Source: Acidobacteriota bacterium
GTDB taxonomy: Bacteria > Acidobacteriota > Terriglobia > Bryobacterales > Bryobacteraceae
Assembly: GCA_016213775.1 (NCBI GenBank)
Contig: JACQZR010000248.1
Coordinates: forward strand, 55,242-119,241
Direction of reading: 5' to 3'
DNA: 64,000 nt
The translations under genes were made by a program, and so were the position numbers. Within the stretch, counting starts at the first letter, position 1. Every line of letters begins with the position of its first letter. Of this stretch, positions 29,070 to 38,104 are shown one piece after another. Below the pieces are notes generated by a model. The model saw only the letters and a program-made list of their open reading frames with translations. It searched no databases and had not been told where the DNA came from.

Positions 29070-31345
29070 CACCGTCTCTTCTTTCCCTTCTTCGCTTCCA
29101 TCACCGAGAACTGGAGCTTCTTCTCCACCGCATCCACGCGATCGAGACACACTCGCACCTGATCGCCAATGGAATAGGTGTACTTGCTCCGTTCTCCGAC
29201 GATCTTCCGCGTAGTCTCGTGATAGTTGTACCGGTCCGCTCGCAGCGAGTCAATGGGCACCAATCCTTCGACAAACAAGTCCGCCAACTCGACGAAGAAC
29301 CCGAATTTCGCGGTTTGGATGATGAGCGCGTCAAAGTCCTCGCCCACGCGGTCGATCATGAATTTGAGCTTCTTCCACTCCACCAGTTCGCGCTCGGCCT
29401 CCGCCGCGCGCCGCTCCGTGAAGGAACAGTCATCCGCAATCAGGCGAAGCTGCTCATCTGTCAGCGGAGACTTCCCGCCATCGAGCCAAGAGGCTAACAG
29501 CCGGTGCACGATGAGATCCGGGTAACGCCGGATGGGCGACGTGAAGTGGGTGTACATATCCGTGGCGAGCGCAAAATGCCCGACGTTGCGTTCGCTGTAG
29601 CGCGCCTGCCGCAACGACCGCAGCATCAGGTAACTGAGTATCCGTTCCTCAGGCTTACCTTCAATCTTCGCCACCAGCTTCTGATACATCCGCGGCGTGA
29701 TCGTGATCCGGTCCTCCAGCACAATATCGCGGTTGATCCTGCGTCCGTCACGCTTGCGGTCAATCACGTGATAGCGTTTCACCGGAATCGCCCCCACCCC
29801 CAGCGAACACCCGAAGTGCGCTGCAATGAGTTCAAAATCGGCCACACGCTTCGCATCCGGTTGCTCGTGAATCCGGTATATCGAAGGCCACTCCAAAGAG
29901 GACAGGTGCGAAGCCACCGTCTCATTCGCTGCCAGCATGAATTCTTCAATCAACCGGTGCGCAATGTTGCGGGGCGACCGTTTCACCCCCGTCATTTCCC
30001 CGAACTCATCAAACTCAATCAACGGCTCCGGCAAGTCAAAATCAATCGACCCGCGTTTGTACCGCTTCCGCGTCAGAACCCCGGCGAGTTCCTCCATCAG
30101 CGTGAACCGCGGCACCAGCGAAGCATACCGTTCCCGCATCGCCGCATCGCCCGTCAGCACCAGATGAACGTTGGTGTACGTCATCCGCTCCACGCTGCGA
30201 ATGACACCGCGCGTCAGTTCCTGCGCAACAATGTCGCCGCTGTGATCGATCTCCATCAGGGCAGACACCACCAACCGGTCCACTTGCGGCTTCAGCGAAC
30301 AGATCCCCGTCGACAGCTCCGCCGGCAGCATCGGCACGGCGCGATCGGGAAAATACACGCTGGTCCCGCGCATCGCTGCCTCATGATCAATCGGGCTTCC
30401 TGGCTTCACGTAATGGCTCACATCGGCGATGTGCACTTGGAGCGCATAATTTCCATTGGGTAGCTTCTCTACCCAGACGGCATCGTCGAAATCGCGCGCC
30501 GTCTCGCCGTCAATCGTCACGATATCGAAGCCACGAAAATCACGCCGCCCCGTTAGATCACGCTCCGTCACCTCGCCCTGCGTATGCTGCGCCTGCGCAA
30601 TCACGTCATCCGGAAACCGGTGCGGGATATGATGCTTTCGAATCATAATCTCGACATCGACGCCGAAATCATCCGGGTGTCCCAATACCTCCACCACACG
30701 CCCCACGGCCCAATCGCCCGCTTCCGGATACTCAAGAATCTGCGCGTGCACAATCAGCCCATCCAAATCTTCAGGCTTGTGCACAGCCTTCCGTTCCACG
30801 CCAACACGATCGGTCTCAACACCCCGCGGGAGCTTCTCCATCCCGGGAGGAATCTGCACCCACTGCCGTATCCGGTCATCGTGCGGGATCACGAAATTCC
30901 CGTTCCTCCGCACACGAAACTCCCCGACAATTTCATCGTGCGCCCGTTTCAAGATGCGGATAATCTCGGCCTCCGCGCGACCCGCGGGACCAATCCGCAG
31001 AATCCGCGCCAGCACGCGATCGCCATGCATCGCCTTCTCCGCCTCGCCCGGCGGCAAGAACAGATCCCCGCTGATCCCTTCCACCGGCGGCTCCATCACG
31101 ATAAACCCGTAGCCATCGCGATGCGCCACAAACCGCCCTACGGCAAACTCGCGATTCCCCCGAGTCAAGACATAGTGGCCGGTCCGCACCTCAATCAACT
31201 CGCCGCGCTTGGCCAATCGCTCCAATTGCGCTTCCAGTTGTTCGCGCTCCTCGCCTTTCAGATGAAACTCGCGCACAAGCTGTTTGAAACTCGCCTGCCC
31301 GCGCGACAGCCGCGCAATGTGAGCCAACAAAGCAGTATCGTCCAT
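29069..31345 (-). CDS. rnr: Ribonuclease R
   Basis: This 758-residue 3'-5' exoribonuclease of the RNB family has an N-terminal helix-turn-helix and cold-shock domains (GDLFLPPGEAEKAMHGDRVL). The RNB catalytic core has the aspartate cluster TARDFDDAVWVE, the downstream HIADVSHYVKPGSPID and HFTSPIRRYPDLIVHR. A C-terminal S1 domain is followed by a basic tail (MEAKKGKKRR). It degrades structured RNA, including mRNA and rRNA fragments. AAGGA about 8 bases before the ATG may be a ribosome site. Its last base pair is shared with the TonB receptor start. The divergent adenosine-specific kinase starts only 26 bases away. Confidence 0.95.
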   Translation of the reverse strand: MDDTALLAHIARLSRGQASFKQLVREFHLKGEEREQLEAQLERLAKRGELIEVRTGHYVLTRGNREFAVGRFVAHRDGYGFIVMEPPVEGISGDLFLPPGEAEKAMHGDRVLARILRIGPAGRAEAEIIRILKRAHDEIVGEFRVRRNGNFVIPHDDRIRQWVQIPPGMEKLPRGVETDRVGVERKAVHKPEDLDGLIVHAQILEYPEAGDWAVGRVVEVLGHPDDFGVDVEIMIRKHHIPHRFPDDVIAQAQHTQGEVTERDLTGRRDFRGFDIVTIDGETARDFDDAVWVEKLPNGNYALQVHIADVSHYVKPGSPIDHEAAMRGTSVYFPDRAVPMLPAELSTGICSLKPQVDRLVVSALMEIDHSGDIVAQELTRGVIRSVERMTYTNVHLVLTGDAAMRERYASLVPRFTLMEELAGVLTRKRYKRGSIDFDLPEPLIEFDEFGEMTGVKRSPRNIAHRLIEEFMLAANETVASHLSSLEWPSIYRIHEQPDAKRVADFELIAAHFGCSLGVGAIPVKRYHVIDRKRDGRRINRDIVLEDRITITPRMYQKLVAKIEGKPEERILSYLMLRSLRQARYSERNVGHFALATDMYTHFTSPIRRYPDLIVHRLLASWLDGGKSPLTDEQLRLIADDCSFTERRAAEAERELVEWKKLKFMIDRVGEDFDALIIQTAKFGFFVELADLFVEGLVPIDSLRADRYNYHETTRKIVGERSKYTYSIGDQVRVCLDRVDAVEKKLQFSVMEAKKGKKRR

Positions 31346-31356
31346 CCGGGTCCTTT

Positions 31357-31362
31357 TAATAT
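31357..31362 (+). promoter_or_regulatory. -10-like TAATAT for the adenosine-specific kinase gene
   Basis: TAATAT ends 9 bases before the ATG at 31372, with no Shine-Dalgarno between, as expected for a leaderless mRNA. The ATG at 31366 is too close to the hexamer to be transcribed from it, favouring 31372. Confidence 0.45.
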
Positions 31363-31371
31363 CCTATGCGT

Positions 31372-31854
31372 ATGGAACTCATCGCCGTGCGCCTGGAAAT
31401 CCCGGAAGGCGCCAATCTTATCCTCGGCCAATCCCACTTCATCAAGACCGTCGAAGACATCTACGAAGCCATCGTGAACACGGTCCCGCAAATGAAATTC
31501 GGCATCGCCTTCAACGAAGCCTCCGGAGCATGCCTTACCCGCGTCGATGGCAACGACGACGCAATGAAGACCGCGGCCCAGCACAACGCCTCGTTAGTCG
31601 CCGCCGGCCACTCGTTCGTAGTTGTGATGAAAGACGGGTACCCTGTGAACATCCTCACGCGCATAAAGGACGTCCCGGAAGTGGTCAACATTTTCTGCGC
31701 AACAGCCAACCCCGTCGAAGTCATCGTGGCCCAAACCGAACAGGGGCGCGGCATTCTCGGCGTAGTTGATGGCTCCTCGCCCAAAGGCGTTGAAGACGAG
31801 GCCGGCCGCGAATGGCGCCACTCTTTCCTCCGCAAGATTGGATACAAGAAATGA
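31372..31854 (+). CDS. Adenosine-specific kinase (PF04008 family)
   Basis: This 160-residue protein begins MELIAVRLEIPEGANLILGQSHFIKTVEDIYEA and matches the adenosine-specific kinase family throughout: KFGIAFNEASGACLTRVDGND, AGHSFVVVMKDGYPVNILTRIK, VNIFCATANPVEVIVAQTEQGRGILGVVDG. The family is best known from archaea and is thought to bind adenosine or AMP; its cellular role is unclear. The start at 31372 (not 31366) fits the family N-terminus and the -10-like hexamer. The stop overlaps the next start in ATGA, so it is coupled with an epimerase-like protein, an unusual partner. Confidence 0.85.
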   Translation: MELIAVRLEIPEGANLILGQSHFIKTVEDIYEAIVNTVPQMKFGIAFNEASGACLTRVDGNDDAMKTAAQHNASLVAAGHSFVVVMKDGYPVNILTRIKDVPEVVNIFCATANPVEVIVAQTEQGRGILGVVDGSSPKGVEDEAGREWRHSFLRKIGYKK

Positions 31855-32870
31855 TCGCTTCCGAACAGGAATTGGACGAACTTCTCTCCCGCCCTTCCAA
31901 GGCGGATTGCGATTTCCTCGCCGCACTCGATGGCGACATCATCATCCTCGGCGCTGGCGGCAAGATGGGCCCCACCCTCGCCCGCCGTGCAAAACGCGCC
32001 GCTGAGGAGGCCGGTGTCGAGCGCCGAATCATCGCCGTCTCCCGCTACTCCAGCGCCGGCGCGCGCGAAAAGCTCGACGCCTGGGGCATCGAAACCATTA
32101 ACGCCGACCTCCTTGATCGCGAGCAACTAGCCCTCCTCCCCGACGTCCCCAACGTGATCTATATGGCCGCCCGAAAGTTCGGGTCAACCGGATCGGAATA
32201 CCTCACCTGGGGGATGAACGCCTGGTTGCCCGGCATCGTCGCCGAACGCTACCGGCACGCCCGCATCGTCGCTATGTCCAGCGGCAACATCTATCCGCTG
32301 CTCCCGCTTCACAGCGGCGGTGCAACCGAACAAACCCCGCTCTCCCCAATCGGCGAATACGGCCAGTCCGTCCTCGCCCGCGAGCGCATCTTCGAATTCT
32401 TCTCCGTCCGCTACGGCACCCCTGTCATCAACGTCCGTCTCAATTACGCAGTGGAGATGCGCTACGGCGTGCTCTCGGACATCGGTACCGCAGTCTTTGA
32501 GCGCAAGCCCGTCGATGTCTCCATGGGCAACGTAAACGTCATCTGGCAGGGCGACGCGAACTCCGTTGCGATTCGCTGTCTCAAACTCTGTTCCTCGCCA
32601 CCCACCAGCATCAACCTCACCGGACCCGAGACACTTTCCGTCCGCGCCATCGCTGAAAGATTCGGCCAGCACTTCGGCGTCGACCCCACGTTCACGGGCA
32701 AGGAAGCGGACACCGCGCTGCTCAACAACGCCGCCAAATGCCACCGCAATTTCGGTTACCCGTCCGTCACCGTCGACGAGCTGATTGAATGGACCGCGCA
32801 GTGGATCGGCATGGGCGGCACCACGCATCGCAAGCCAACCATGTTCGCCACGCGCGACGGCAAATTCTGA
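31851..32870 (+). CDS. NAD-dependent epimerase/dehydratase-like protein
   Basis: This 339-residue short-chain (extended SDR) protein has its nucleotide-binding motif at GDIIILGAGGKMGPTLARRA. It then has VIYMAARKFGS, MSSGNIYPL and the active-site-like GEYGQSVLARERIFEFFS, where Tyr-xxx-Ser replaces the usual Tyr-xxx-Lys. The missing Lys and the unusual spacing suggest either a non-catalytic role or a different chemistry. The ATG at 31851 overlaps the previous stop by 4 bases, so the two are co-translated. The substrate is unknown. A start inside the previous gene is rejected. Confidence 0.8.
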   Translation: MIASEQELDELLSRPSKADCDFLAALDGDIIILGAGGKMGPTLARRAKRAAEEAGVERRIIAVSRYSSAGAREKLDAWGIETINADLLDREQLALLPDVPNVIYMAARKFGSTGSEYLTWGMNAWLPGIVAERYRHARIVAMSSGNIYPLLPLHSGGATEQTPLSPIGEYGQSVLARERIFEFFSVRYGTPVINVRLNYAVEMRYGVLSDIGTAVFERKPVDVSMGNVNVIWQGDANSVAIRCLKLCSSPPTSINLTGPETLSVRAIAERFGQHFGVDPTFTGKEADTALLNNAAKCHRNFGYPSVTVDELIEWTAQWIGMGGTTHRKPTMFATRDGKF

Positions 32871-32916
32871 ACAAACGTTAAGCGCTCGGCACATTTCCTA
32901 AGAAGAGTTAAGCCGC

Positions 32917-32944
32917 GTAACAACCGGGCTGCGATCCGCGTATC
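32917..32944 (+). promoter_or_regulatory. Putative ECF-sigma promoter for the paired secreted proteins
   Basis: GTAACA at 32917-32922 and CGTATC at 32939-32944 are separated by 16 bases. An AAC-type -35 with a CGTA-type -10 at this spacing is the classic ECF sigma layout. Transcription would start near 32950, giving a ~35-base leader with a strong ribosome site (AAGGAG) before the ATG at 32986. Confidence 0.5.
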
Positions 32945-32985
32945 TCTATACAGAAGTCCTCACCAAACAAACAAGGAGATCGAAA

Positions 32986-33330
32986 ATGAAACGCATTATC
33001 ATGCTGCTGGCCCTGAGTGTCTCTACGCTCGCCGTAACGCTTCTCAGCGCGTACACTCCGCTCGTCCGGGTCACCCTCGTGCAACCCACCATCGTCGGCG
33101 AAACCGTCCTGCCTCCTGGCGACTACTCCATCCAAATCAGCCGCACTACCGGCGACATCCCGCTCCTCATCTTCCAGGGCAAAGAGAAGTCTGTCATGGC
33201 GCTAGCCAATCAGATTGACTCCGTCACCGCCAAGCCATCATCCGCGGAACTCATCCTCTCCAAGACCGGCGATCAGTTCAAACTCACCAAAGTGATCATC
33301 GAAGGCCAGGCTTTCGAACTCGTGCGCTAA
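32986..33330 (+). CDS. Small secreted protein, tandem paralogue A
   Basis: This 114-residue protein has a signal peptide (MKRIIMLLALSVSTLAVTLLSA), then a compact beta-rich domain with VQPTIVGETVLPPGDYSIQI and AELILSKTGDQFKLTKVIIEG. It resembles the next gene along its whole length. I do not recognise a named family; similar small proteins are frequent in acidobacteria. AAGGAG nine bases before the ATG is a strong ribosome site, unlike most of the surrounding genes. A likely ECF-type promoter lies just upstream, suggesting a response to envelope stress. Confidence 0.75.
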   Translation: MKRIIMLLALSVSTLAVTLLSAYTPLVRVTLVQPTIVGETVLPPGDYSIQISRTTGDIPLLIFQGKEKSVMALANQIDSVTAKPSSAELILSKTGDQFKLTKVIIEGQAFELVR

Positions 33331-33360
33331 CCGCGCCGCAACATCCCGAAGGAGAACATC

Positions 33361-33699
33361 ATGAAACGCATCTTGCTGCTACTGGCCCTCTGCGTCTCCG
33401 CACTGACCGTCAACGCCTCCACCGGGGAAACGCTCTACGTGCGCCTCGCTCAGCCCACCATCGTTGGTGAGGCGACATTGCCCGCCGGCGAGTACACCGT
33501 TCACGTTCTCCGGCCCAACGGCGACACTCCGGTGCTCGCTTTTCAGGGCAAGGATAAGGCGGCACTCGTCATTGCCGCGCAGACGCCACTCAACACGGAA
33601 TCAACGGCCGCCGCCGAACTCGTCCTCTCCCGTACAGGCGACCAATTCAAACTCCTCAAAGTCATCGTCAACGGCCGCATCTACGAAGTCCCCCGATAG
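33361..33699 (+). CDS. Small secreted protein, tandem paralogue B
   Basis: This 112-residue paralogue of 32986-33330 shares the signal peptide style (MKRILLLLALCVSALTVNAS), QPTIVGEATLPAGEYTV, FQGKDKAAL and ELVLSRTGDQFKLLKVIVNG. It follows after 30 bases and has its own strong ribosome site (AAGGAG). The pair arose by tandem duplication and is probably co-transcribed from the ECF-like promoter upstream. Function unknown. Confidence 0.75.
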   Translation: MKRILLLLALCVSALTVNASTGETLYVRLAQPTIVGEATLPAGEYTVHVLRPNGDTPVLAFQGKDKAALVIAAQTPLNTESTAAAELVLSRTGDQFKLLKVIVNGRIYEVPR

Positions 33700-33721
33700 C
33701 AGTAGCCGGACAGCAGTGCGC

Positions 33722-33727
33722 TACCAT
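33722..33727 (+). promoter_or_regulatory. -10-like TACCAT for the acyltransferase-like gene
   Basis: TACCAT ends 8 bases before the ATG at 33736 with no Shine-Dalgarno sequence between. This is a weaker member of the leaderless set. Confidence 0.3.
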
Positions 33728-33735
33728 CATTGACT

Positions 33736-34830
33736 ATGCCCAATGAACCGGCTGCGCCGCGGTTGGTGTCCCTCGATGCCTTCCGCGGCGCAACCATGAT
33801 GCTCATGGTCCTCGTCAATTCCCCCGGCGATGGCAATCATACGTACGGCCCGCTGCAACATGCCGAGTGGCACGGCTGGACTCCCACCGACGTTGTTTTC
33901 CCTTCCTTCCTCTGGATCGTTGGCGTCGCCATCACGCTCTCCCTCTCCAAACGCCTCGCCGCCGGCACTCCGCGCTCCGAACTCATCTCACAAATCCTCC
34001 GTCGCGGCGCAATCCTTTTTGTGCTCGGACTCGTCATCTACATCTACCCCACGTTCAGCCTCACCTATCAGCGAATTCCCGGCGTCCTCCAGAGAATCGC
34101 CATCTGTTACGTCATCGCGTCCATCATCTACCTCACCAGTTCCATCCGCGTGCAACTCATCTGGACCGCCGCTCTACTCGCCATCTATTGGGCGCTAATG
34201 ATGCTCGTTCCCGTCCCCGGTTACGGCGCGGGCCGCCTCGATGTCGAAGGTAACTTCGCCCACTACGTCGACAAGATCGTACTCGGGACCCACAACTACG
34301 TACAGACCAAAACCTGGGACCCCGAAGGAATCATCTCCACACTCCCGTCCATCGCCACGGCATTGCTCGGCATCATGGCGGGCCATCTGCTCCGGCTCAA
34401 CCGTCCCCTCGCCGAACGCCTGCGCTGGATGCTCCTCACCGGCGTTTTCCTCATCGCCGCCGGCCAAGTCGCGAGCATCTGGCTGCCCATCAACAAGAAG
34501 CTCTGGACCAGTTCGTTCAGCCTGTTCATGGCCGGCCTTGACTTCGTAATGCTCGCGGCATTTGCCTGGCTCATCGACATGCGCGGTTACCAGCGCGCCG
34601 TCAAACCACTCGTCATCATGGGCAGCAACGCCATCGCCATCTACATGGCCTCGGAACTCGGCGACGAGTTTCTATCCTTCTTCCATCTCCGCGAGCCCCT
34701 TTACAAACACACCTTCACCTGGATCACGCCTGCCGTCAACGCCTCATTAGCCTACGCCGTCGCCTATACAGCGGCCATGTACGCCATCGCGCATTGGATG
34801 TACCGCCGCAACTGGTATATCAAGGTGTGA
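33736..34830 (+). CDS. Membrane acyltransferase-like protein (HGSNAT/DUF5009 type)
   Basis: This 364-residue polytopic protein has about ten membrane segments. The N-terminus carries the family signature SLDAFRGATMMLMVLVNSPG, then HAEWHGWTPTDVVFPSFLWIVGVAI. Relatives include heparan-alpha-glucosaminide N-acetyltransferase and bacterial DUF5009/DUF1624 proteins, which acetylate sugars across the membrane; the conserved His in HAEWHG is the candidate active residue. The codon six bases upstream is TTG, so I use the ATG at 33736. It may modify sugars of the cell envelope or imported glycans. Confidence 0.85.
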   Translation: MPNEPAAPRLVSLDAFRGATMMLMVLVNSPGDGNHTYGPLQHAEWHGWTPTDVVFPSFLWIVGVAITLSLSKRLAAGTPRSELISQILRRGAILFVLGLVIYIYPTFSLTYQRIPGVLQRIAICYVIASIIYLTSSIRVQLIWTAALLAIYWALMMLVPVPGYGAGRLDVEGNFAHYVDKIVLGTHNYVQTKTWDPEGIISTLPSIATALLGIMAGHLLRLNRPLAERLRWMLLTGVFLIAAGQVASIWLPINKKLWTSSFSLFMAGLDFVMLAAFAWLIDMRGYQRAVKPLVIMGSNAIAIYMASELGDEFLSFFHLREPLYKHTFTWITPAVNASLAYAVAYTAAMYAIAHWMYRRNWYIKV

Positions 34831-34847
34831 TCCGCACGATGATGCAA

Positions 34848-34853
34848 TATAAT
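34848..34853 (+). promoter_or_regulatory. Consensus -10 TATAAT for the TonB receptor
   Basis: A perfect TATAAT ends 7 bases before the ATG at 34861, and the spacer (CGCGGGG) has no classical Shine-Dalgarno. The mRNA probably begins at or within 1-2 bases of the ATG. Confidence 0.6.
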
Positions 34854-34860
34854 CGCGGGG

Positions 34861-37800
34861 ATGAAACTGCTTCAGTGCCTTCTCCTCGCCGCCTGTGCCC
34901 TCTTCGCGCAGCAAGACATGGGTGTTGTCACCGGTCTCGTCACAGACTCCACAGGCGCGCTTATCCCCGGGGCCCGCGTCACCGTCACCAACCGCGACAC
35001 CAACGAATCCCGCAGTCTCGAGACCAACGCCGCCGGCTCGTATACCATCGGCCCCCTTCGCATCGGCAACTACGACATTGCCGTCGAAAAGACCGGCTTC
35101 AAGAAGACTCTCCGTCAAGGTCTCGAACTCCACGCCCAGGACCGTGTCCGCGCCGACTTCCAACTCGAGATCGGCCAGATGACTGAAGCCGTCTCGGTCA
35201 GCGCCGACGCCCCTCTGCTGCAATCGGAATCTTCCACTCTCGCCAACGTCGTCGAACAGCACGCCATCCGTGAACTGCCCCTCAACAGCCGCAACTTTCA
35301 GCAACTGGCGTGGCTCTCCCCCGGCGCGACTCCGGCACCCAAGAGCCGCGATCGCGATTCCGGCTTCAACTCCCACGGCCAATGGATGACGCAGAACAAC
35401 TTCGTCATCGATGGCGTCGACAACAACAACAACATTATGGGTATGCAGGATCGCAAGGCCCAGGTGGTGGTCCCCTCACTCGATGCGGTTGCGGAGTTTA
35501 AGGTCGAAACATCCAATTACTCCGCCGAATTCGGCCGCAATTCCGGCGCGGTCATGATCGTCTCCATCAAGTCCGGCACGAACGCATTCCATGGCACAGC
35601 CTACGACTATCTTCGCAACGACAAGTTCGATTCCCGCGACACCTTCAACTACGTCGACCGCACCGGCGACCGTAAAGCCGATCCGGGCATCCTGCGCCAG
35701 AATCAATTCGGCGCCACCATTGGCGGCCCCATCGTCCGTAACAAGACGTTCTTCTTCTTCAGTTGGGAATCCCGGCTTATCCGCCTCGGCCAAACCGATT
35801 CCGCCATCGTCCCCACCGCCGACGAGAAGAACGGCATCTTCTCGCCCAACCTCCGCGTCATTCGCGATCCACTCAACGGCCAGCCCTTCTCCGGCAACGC
35901 CATCCCTCGCAGCCGCTTCGATTCCACTTCCACCAGACTTCTGGAGCTCTGGCCCGCGCCCAACTTCACCGGCTCCACGCGCAACAACTTCATCCGCAAT
36001 CCCCCATGGAACACCGATAACCACCAATACGACACCCGCATCGATCACAACCTCACATCGCGGGACAAGCTCTTCGCGCGCCTCTCCTTTGCTGCTTTCA
36101 AGAACTTTCGCGACAGCGTCTTCCCTCAACCCGCGCGCGGCGGCCAAGGCAATGACCGCGCCCTCGACGACAACCCTGCCCGCAACTTCGCCTTCTCCTA
36201 CACACGAATCCTCTCCTCCAGCCTGGTGAACGAATTCCGCTACGGCTTCATCCGCCAGAAGACCGACAAACGCGAACTCGTCGACACCCCATTCGGCGAC
36301 CTCGCCGCGCAGTACGGCTTCAAGGGGATCCCCGTCGCCGGGCGTCTTTTCGGCCTTCCGCAAATCACCCTCAGCGGCGCCATCGGCTATCAAGGCCTCG
36401 GCGAACCCGGCTCAATGCCGAACTTCAAAATCCACCAGGTTCATCAGTACCTCAACAACCTCTCCTGGAACAGAGGCACGCATAATTTCAAATTCGGCAC
36501 TGACCTCCGTTGGAACCGCTCCGACATCTTCGGTGGCGGCAGCGCTCACGGCCAGTTCACATTCGACGGCACCATCACCGGCATCAGCTTCGCGGACTTC
36601 CTTCTGGGCAACGTCACGCAAGCCAACATCACATCACTGCTAATCGGCAACATGCGATTCCGTAACTATATGTGGTACGGGCAGGACGATTGGAAGCTCA
36701 CGGCGAAGCTCACGCTCAACGTTGGCATGCGCTACGAACTCACATCACCCTGGTGGGAAAAGTACAACAACATGAACGCCCTCGTCACCGATCCTGGCGC
36801 GGCGTTCAACACCATTCGTACTGCCGGCTATTGTGGCGATTCCTGGTCCTGCCGCGGCCTCGTCAGTACGGACACCAACAACTGGGCGCCGCGCATCGGC
36901 CTCGCCTATCAACTCTCCTCCAAGGCCGTTTTGCGCGCCGGCGCGGGCGTCTTCTACGGCGGACAGGGAGCACTGGGAGCCTCTGCCCGAGGCGTCAACA
37001 ACTTCCCCTACAACCGCAACGCCACCCTCCAATCCAGTGGCACAACCCCCGCAATCGTTCTGAGCAGTGGACTCCCCGCCAACCTCCTCGGCAACACCAC
37101 CGTGCCGCCTGCTAACGCCGGTTGGACCAATTTCGAACAGAACCTCCCTGCGCCCCAGATCCATCAATGGAACGCCGCCCTCCAGCGCGAACTCTTCCGC
37201 AACTTCACACTCACGCTTGCCTACGTCGGCTCCGGTTCCCAGTTCCTGATGAACAGCTACAACTGGAACGGCTCCCAGCCCGGCCCAGTCGCCACCGAGC
37301 GCAACCGCCGCAAAATCGCTCAGTGGAACAACATCACTCTCAACGCGCCCTACGCGCATTCCACCTATCACGGCATGGACGTCAAACTCGAACGCCGCTT
37401 CGCCAAGGGCTTCTCGCTCTCCGCTTCCTACACCTGGTCCCACTCCCTCGACAACACGGATGAGCAGTTCGGATCCGGTGGCGGCGCCGTCCAGGACTTC
37501 GCCAACTGGGCGCTCAGCAAGGGTTCCTCCGGCTTCGATTCGCGCCACCGTTTCATCACCAGTACCGTCTACGAACTCCCCTTCGGCAAGGGACGCCGCT
37601 ACATCAACCGTGGCGGTGTCGTCGATGCTTTACTCGGCGGCTGGCAGCTTTCCAATATGGTCGCCATCCAGCGCGGACAGGCCTTCAGCATCACTCTGGC
37701 CAATGCCCGAACGCGTCTCGGCGCAACGCTGCTCGGTGATTGGTGGCCAGACCGCATCGCCGATCCCTCCATCTCCAACCCCACTCGCGACCGCTGGCTC

Positions 37801-38094
37801 AACCCCGCCGCGTTCATCCTGCCGCGCACCGCATCGGGCGACTTCCGCTTCGGCAACGCAGGACGCGCCATCATCACCGGCGACGGCCCCTTCAACTGGG
37901 ATTCCGGCATGATGAAGACCTTCCGCATCACCGAGCGCATCCGCACTCAGGTCCGTTGGGAGGTCTTCAACATCACCAACACGCCTGTTTACGATATCCC
38001 CCAACGCAGCTTCGACAGCCCCGACTTCGGTAAAGTCACCGCCACCATCAATACGCCGCGGCAGATGCAATTCGCCATCCGCCTCAGCTTCTGA
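34861..38094 (+). CDS. TonB-dependent receptor with carboxypeptidase-like N-domain
   Basis: This 1,077-residue protein has a signal peptide (MKLLQCLLLAACALFAQ) and a carboxypeptidase-regulatory-like domain (GVVTGLVTDSTGALIPGARVTVTNRDT). The plug contains NVVEQHAIRELPLNSRNFQQLAWLS. The barrel runs to the C-terminal MQFAIRLSF with terminal phenylalanine. It is a paralogue of 25644-29069. A perfect TATAAT seven bases upstream and the absence of a Shine-Dalgarno sequence suggest leaderless translation. No hydrolase or oxidoreductase follows it directly, so its substrate is unknown. Confidence 0.93.
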   Translation: MKLLQCLLLAACALFAQQDMGVVTGLVTDSTGALIPGARVTVTNRDTNESRSLETNAAGSYTIGPLRIGNYDIAVEKTGFKKTLRQGLELHAQDRVRADFQLEIGQMTEAVSVSADAPLLQSESSTLANVVEQHAIRELPLNSRNFQQLAWLSPGATPAPKSRDRDSGFNSHGQWMTQNNFVIDGVDNNNNIMGMQDRKAQVVVPSLDAVAEFKVETSNYSAEFGRNSGAVMIVSIKSGTNAFHGTAYDYLRNDKFDSRDTFNYVDRTGDRKADPGILRQNQFGATIGGPIVRNKTFFFFSWESRLIRLGQTDSAIVPTADEKNGIFSPNLRVIRDPLNGQPFSGNAIPRSRFDSTSTRLLELWPAPNFTGSTRNNFIRNPPWNTDNHQYDTRIDHNLTSRDKLFARLSFAAFKNFRDSVFPQPARGGQGNDRALDDNPARNFAFSYTRILSSSLVNEFRYGFIRQKTDKRELVDTPFGDLAAQYGFKGIPVAGRLFGLPQITLSGAIGYQGLGEPGSMPNFKIHQVHQYLNNLSWNRGTHNFKFGTDLRWNRSDIFGGGSAHGQFTFDGTITGISFADFLLGNVTQANITSLLIGNMRFRNYMWYGQDDWKLTAKLTLNVGMRYELTSPWWEKYNNMNALVTDPGAAFNTIRTAGYCGDSWSCRGLVSTDTNNWAPRIGLAYQLSSKAVLRAGAGVFYGGQGALGASARGVNNFPYNRNATLQSSGTTPAIVLSSGLPANLLGNTTVPPANAGWTNFEQNLPAPQIHQWNAALQRELFRNFTLTLAYVGSGSQFLMNSYNWNGSQPGPVATERNRRKIAQWNNITLNAPYAHSTYHGMDVKLERRFAKGFSLSASYTWSHSLDNTDEQFGSGGGAVQDFANWALSKGSSGFDSRHRFITSTVYELPFGKGRRYINRGGVVDALLGGWQLSNMVAIQRGQAFSITLANARTRLGATLLGDWWPDRIADPSISNPTRDRWLNPAAFILPRTASGDFRFGNAGRAIITGDGPFNWDSGMMKTFRITERIRTQVRWEVFNITNTPVYDIPQRSFDSPDFGKVTATINTPRQMQFAIRLSF

Positions 38095-38104
38095 CAATGT
38101 GCTA

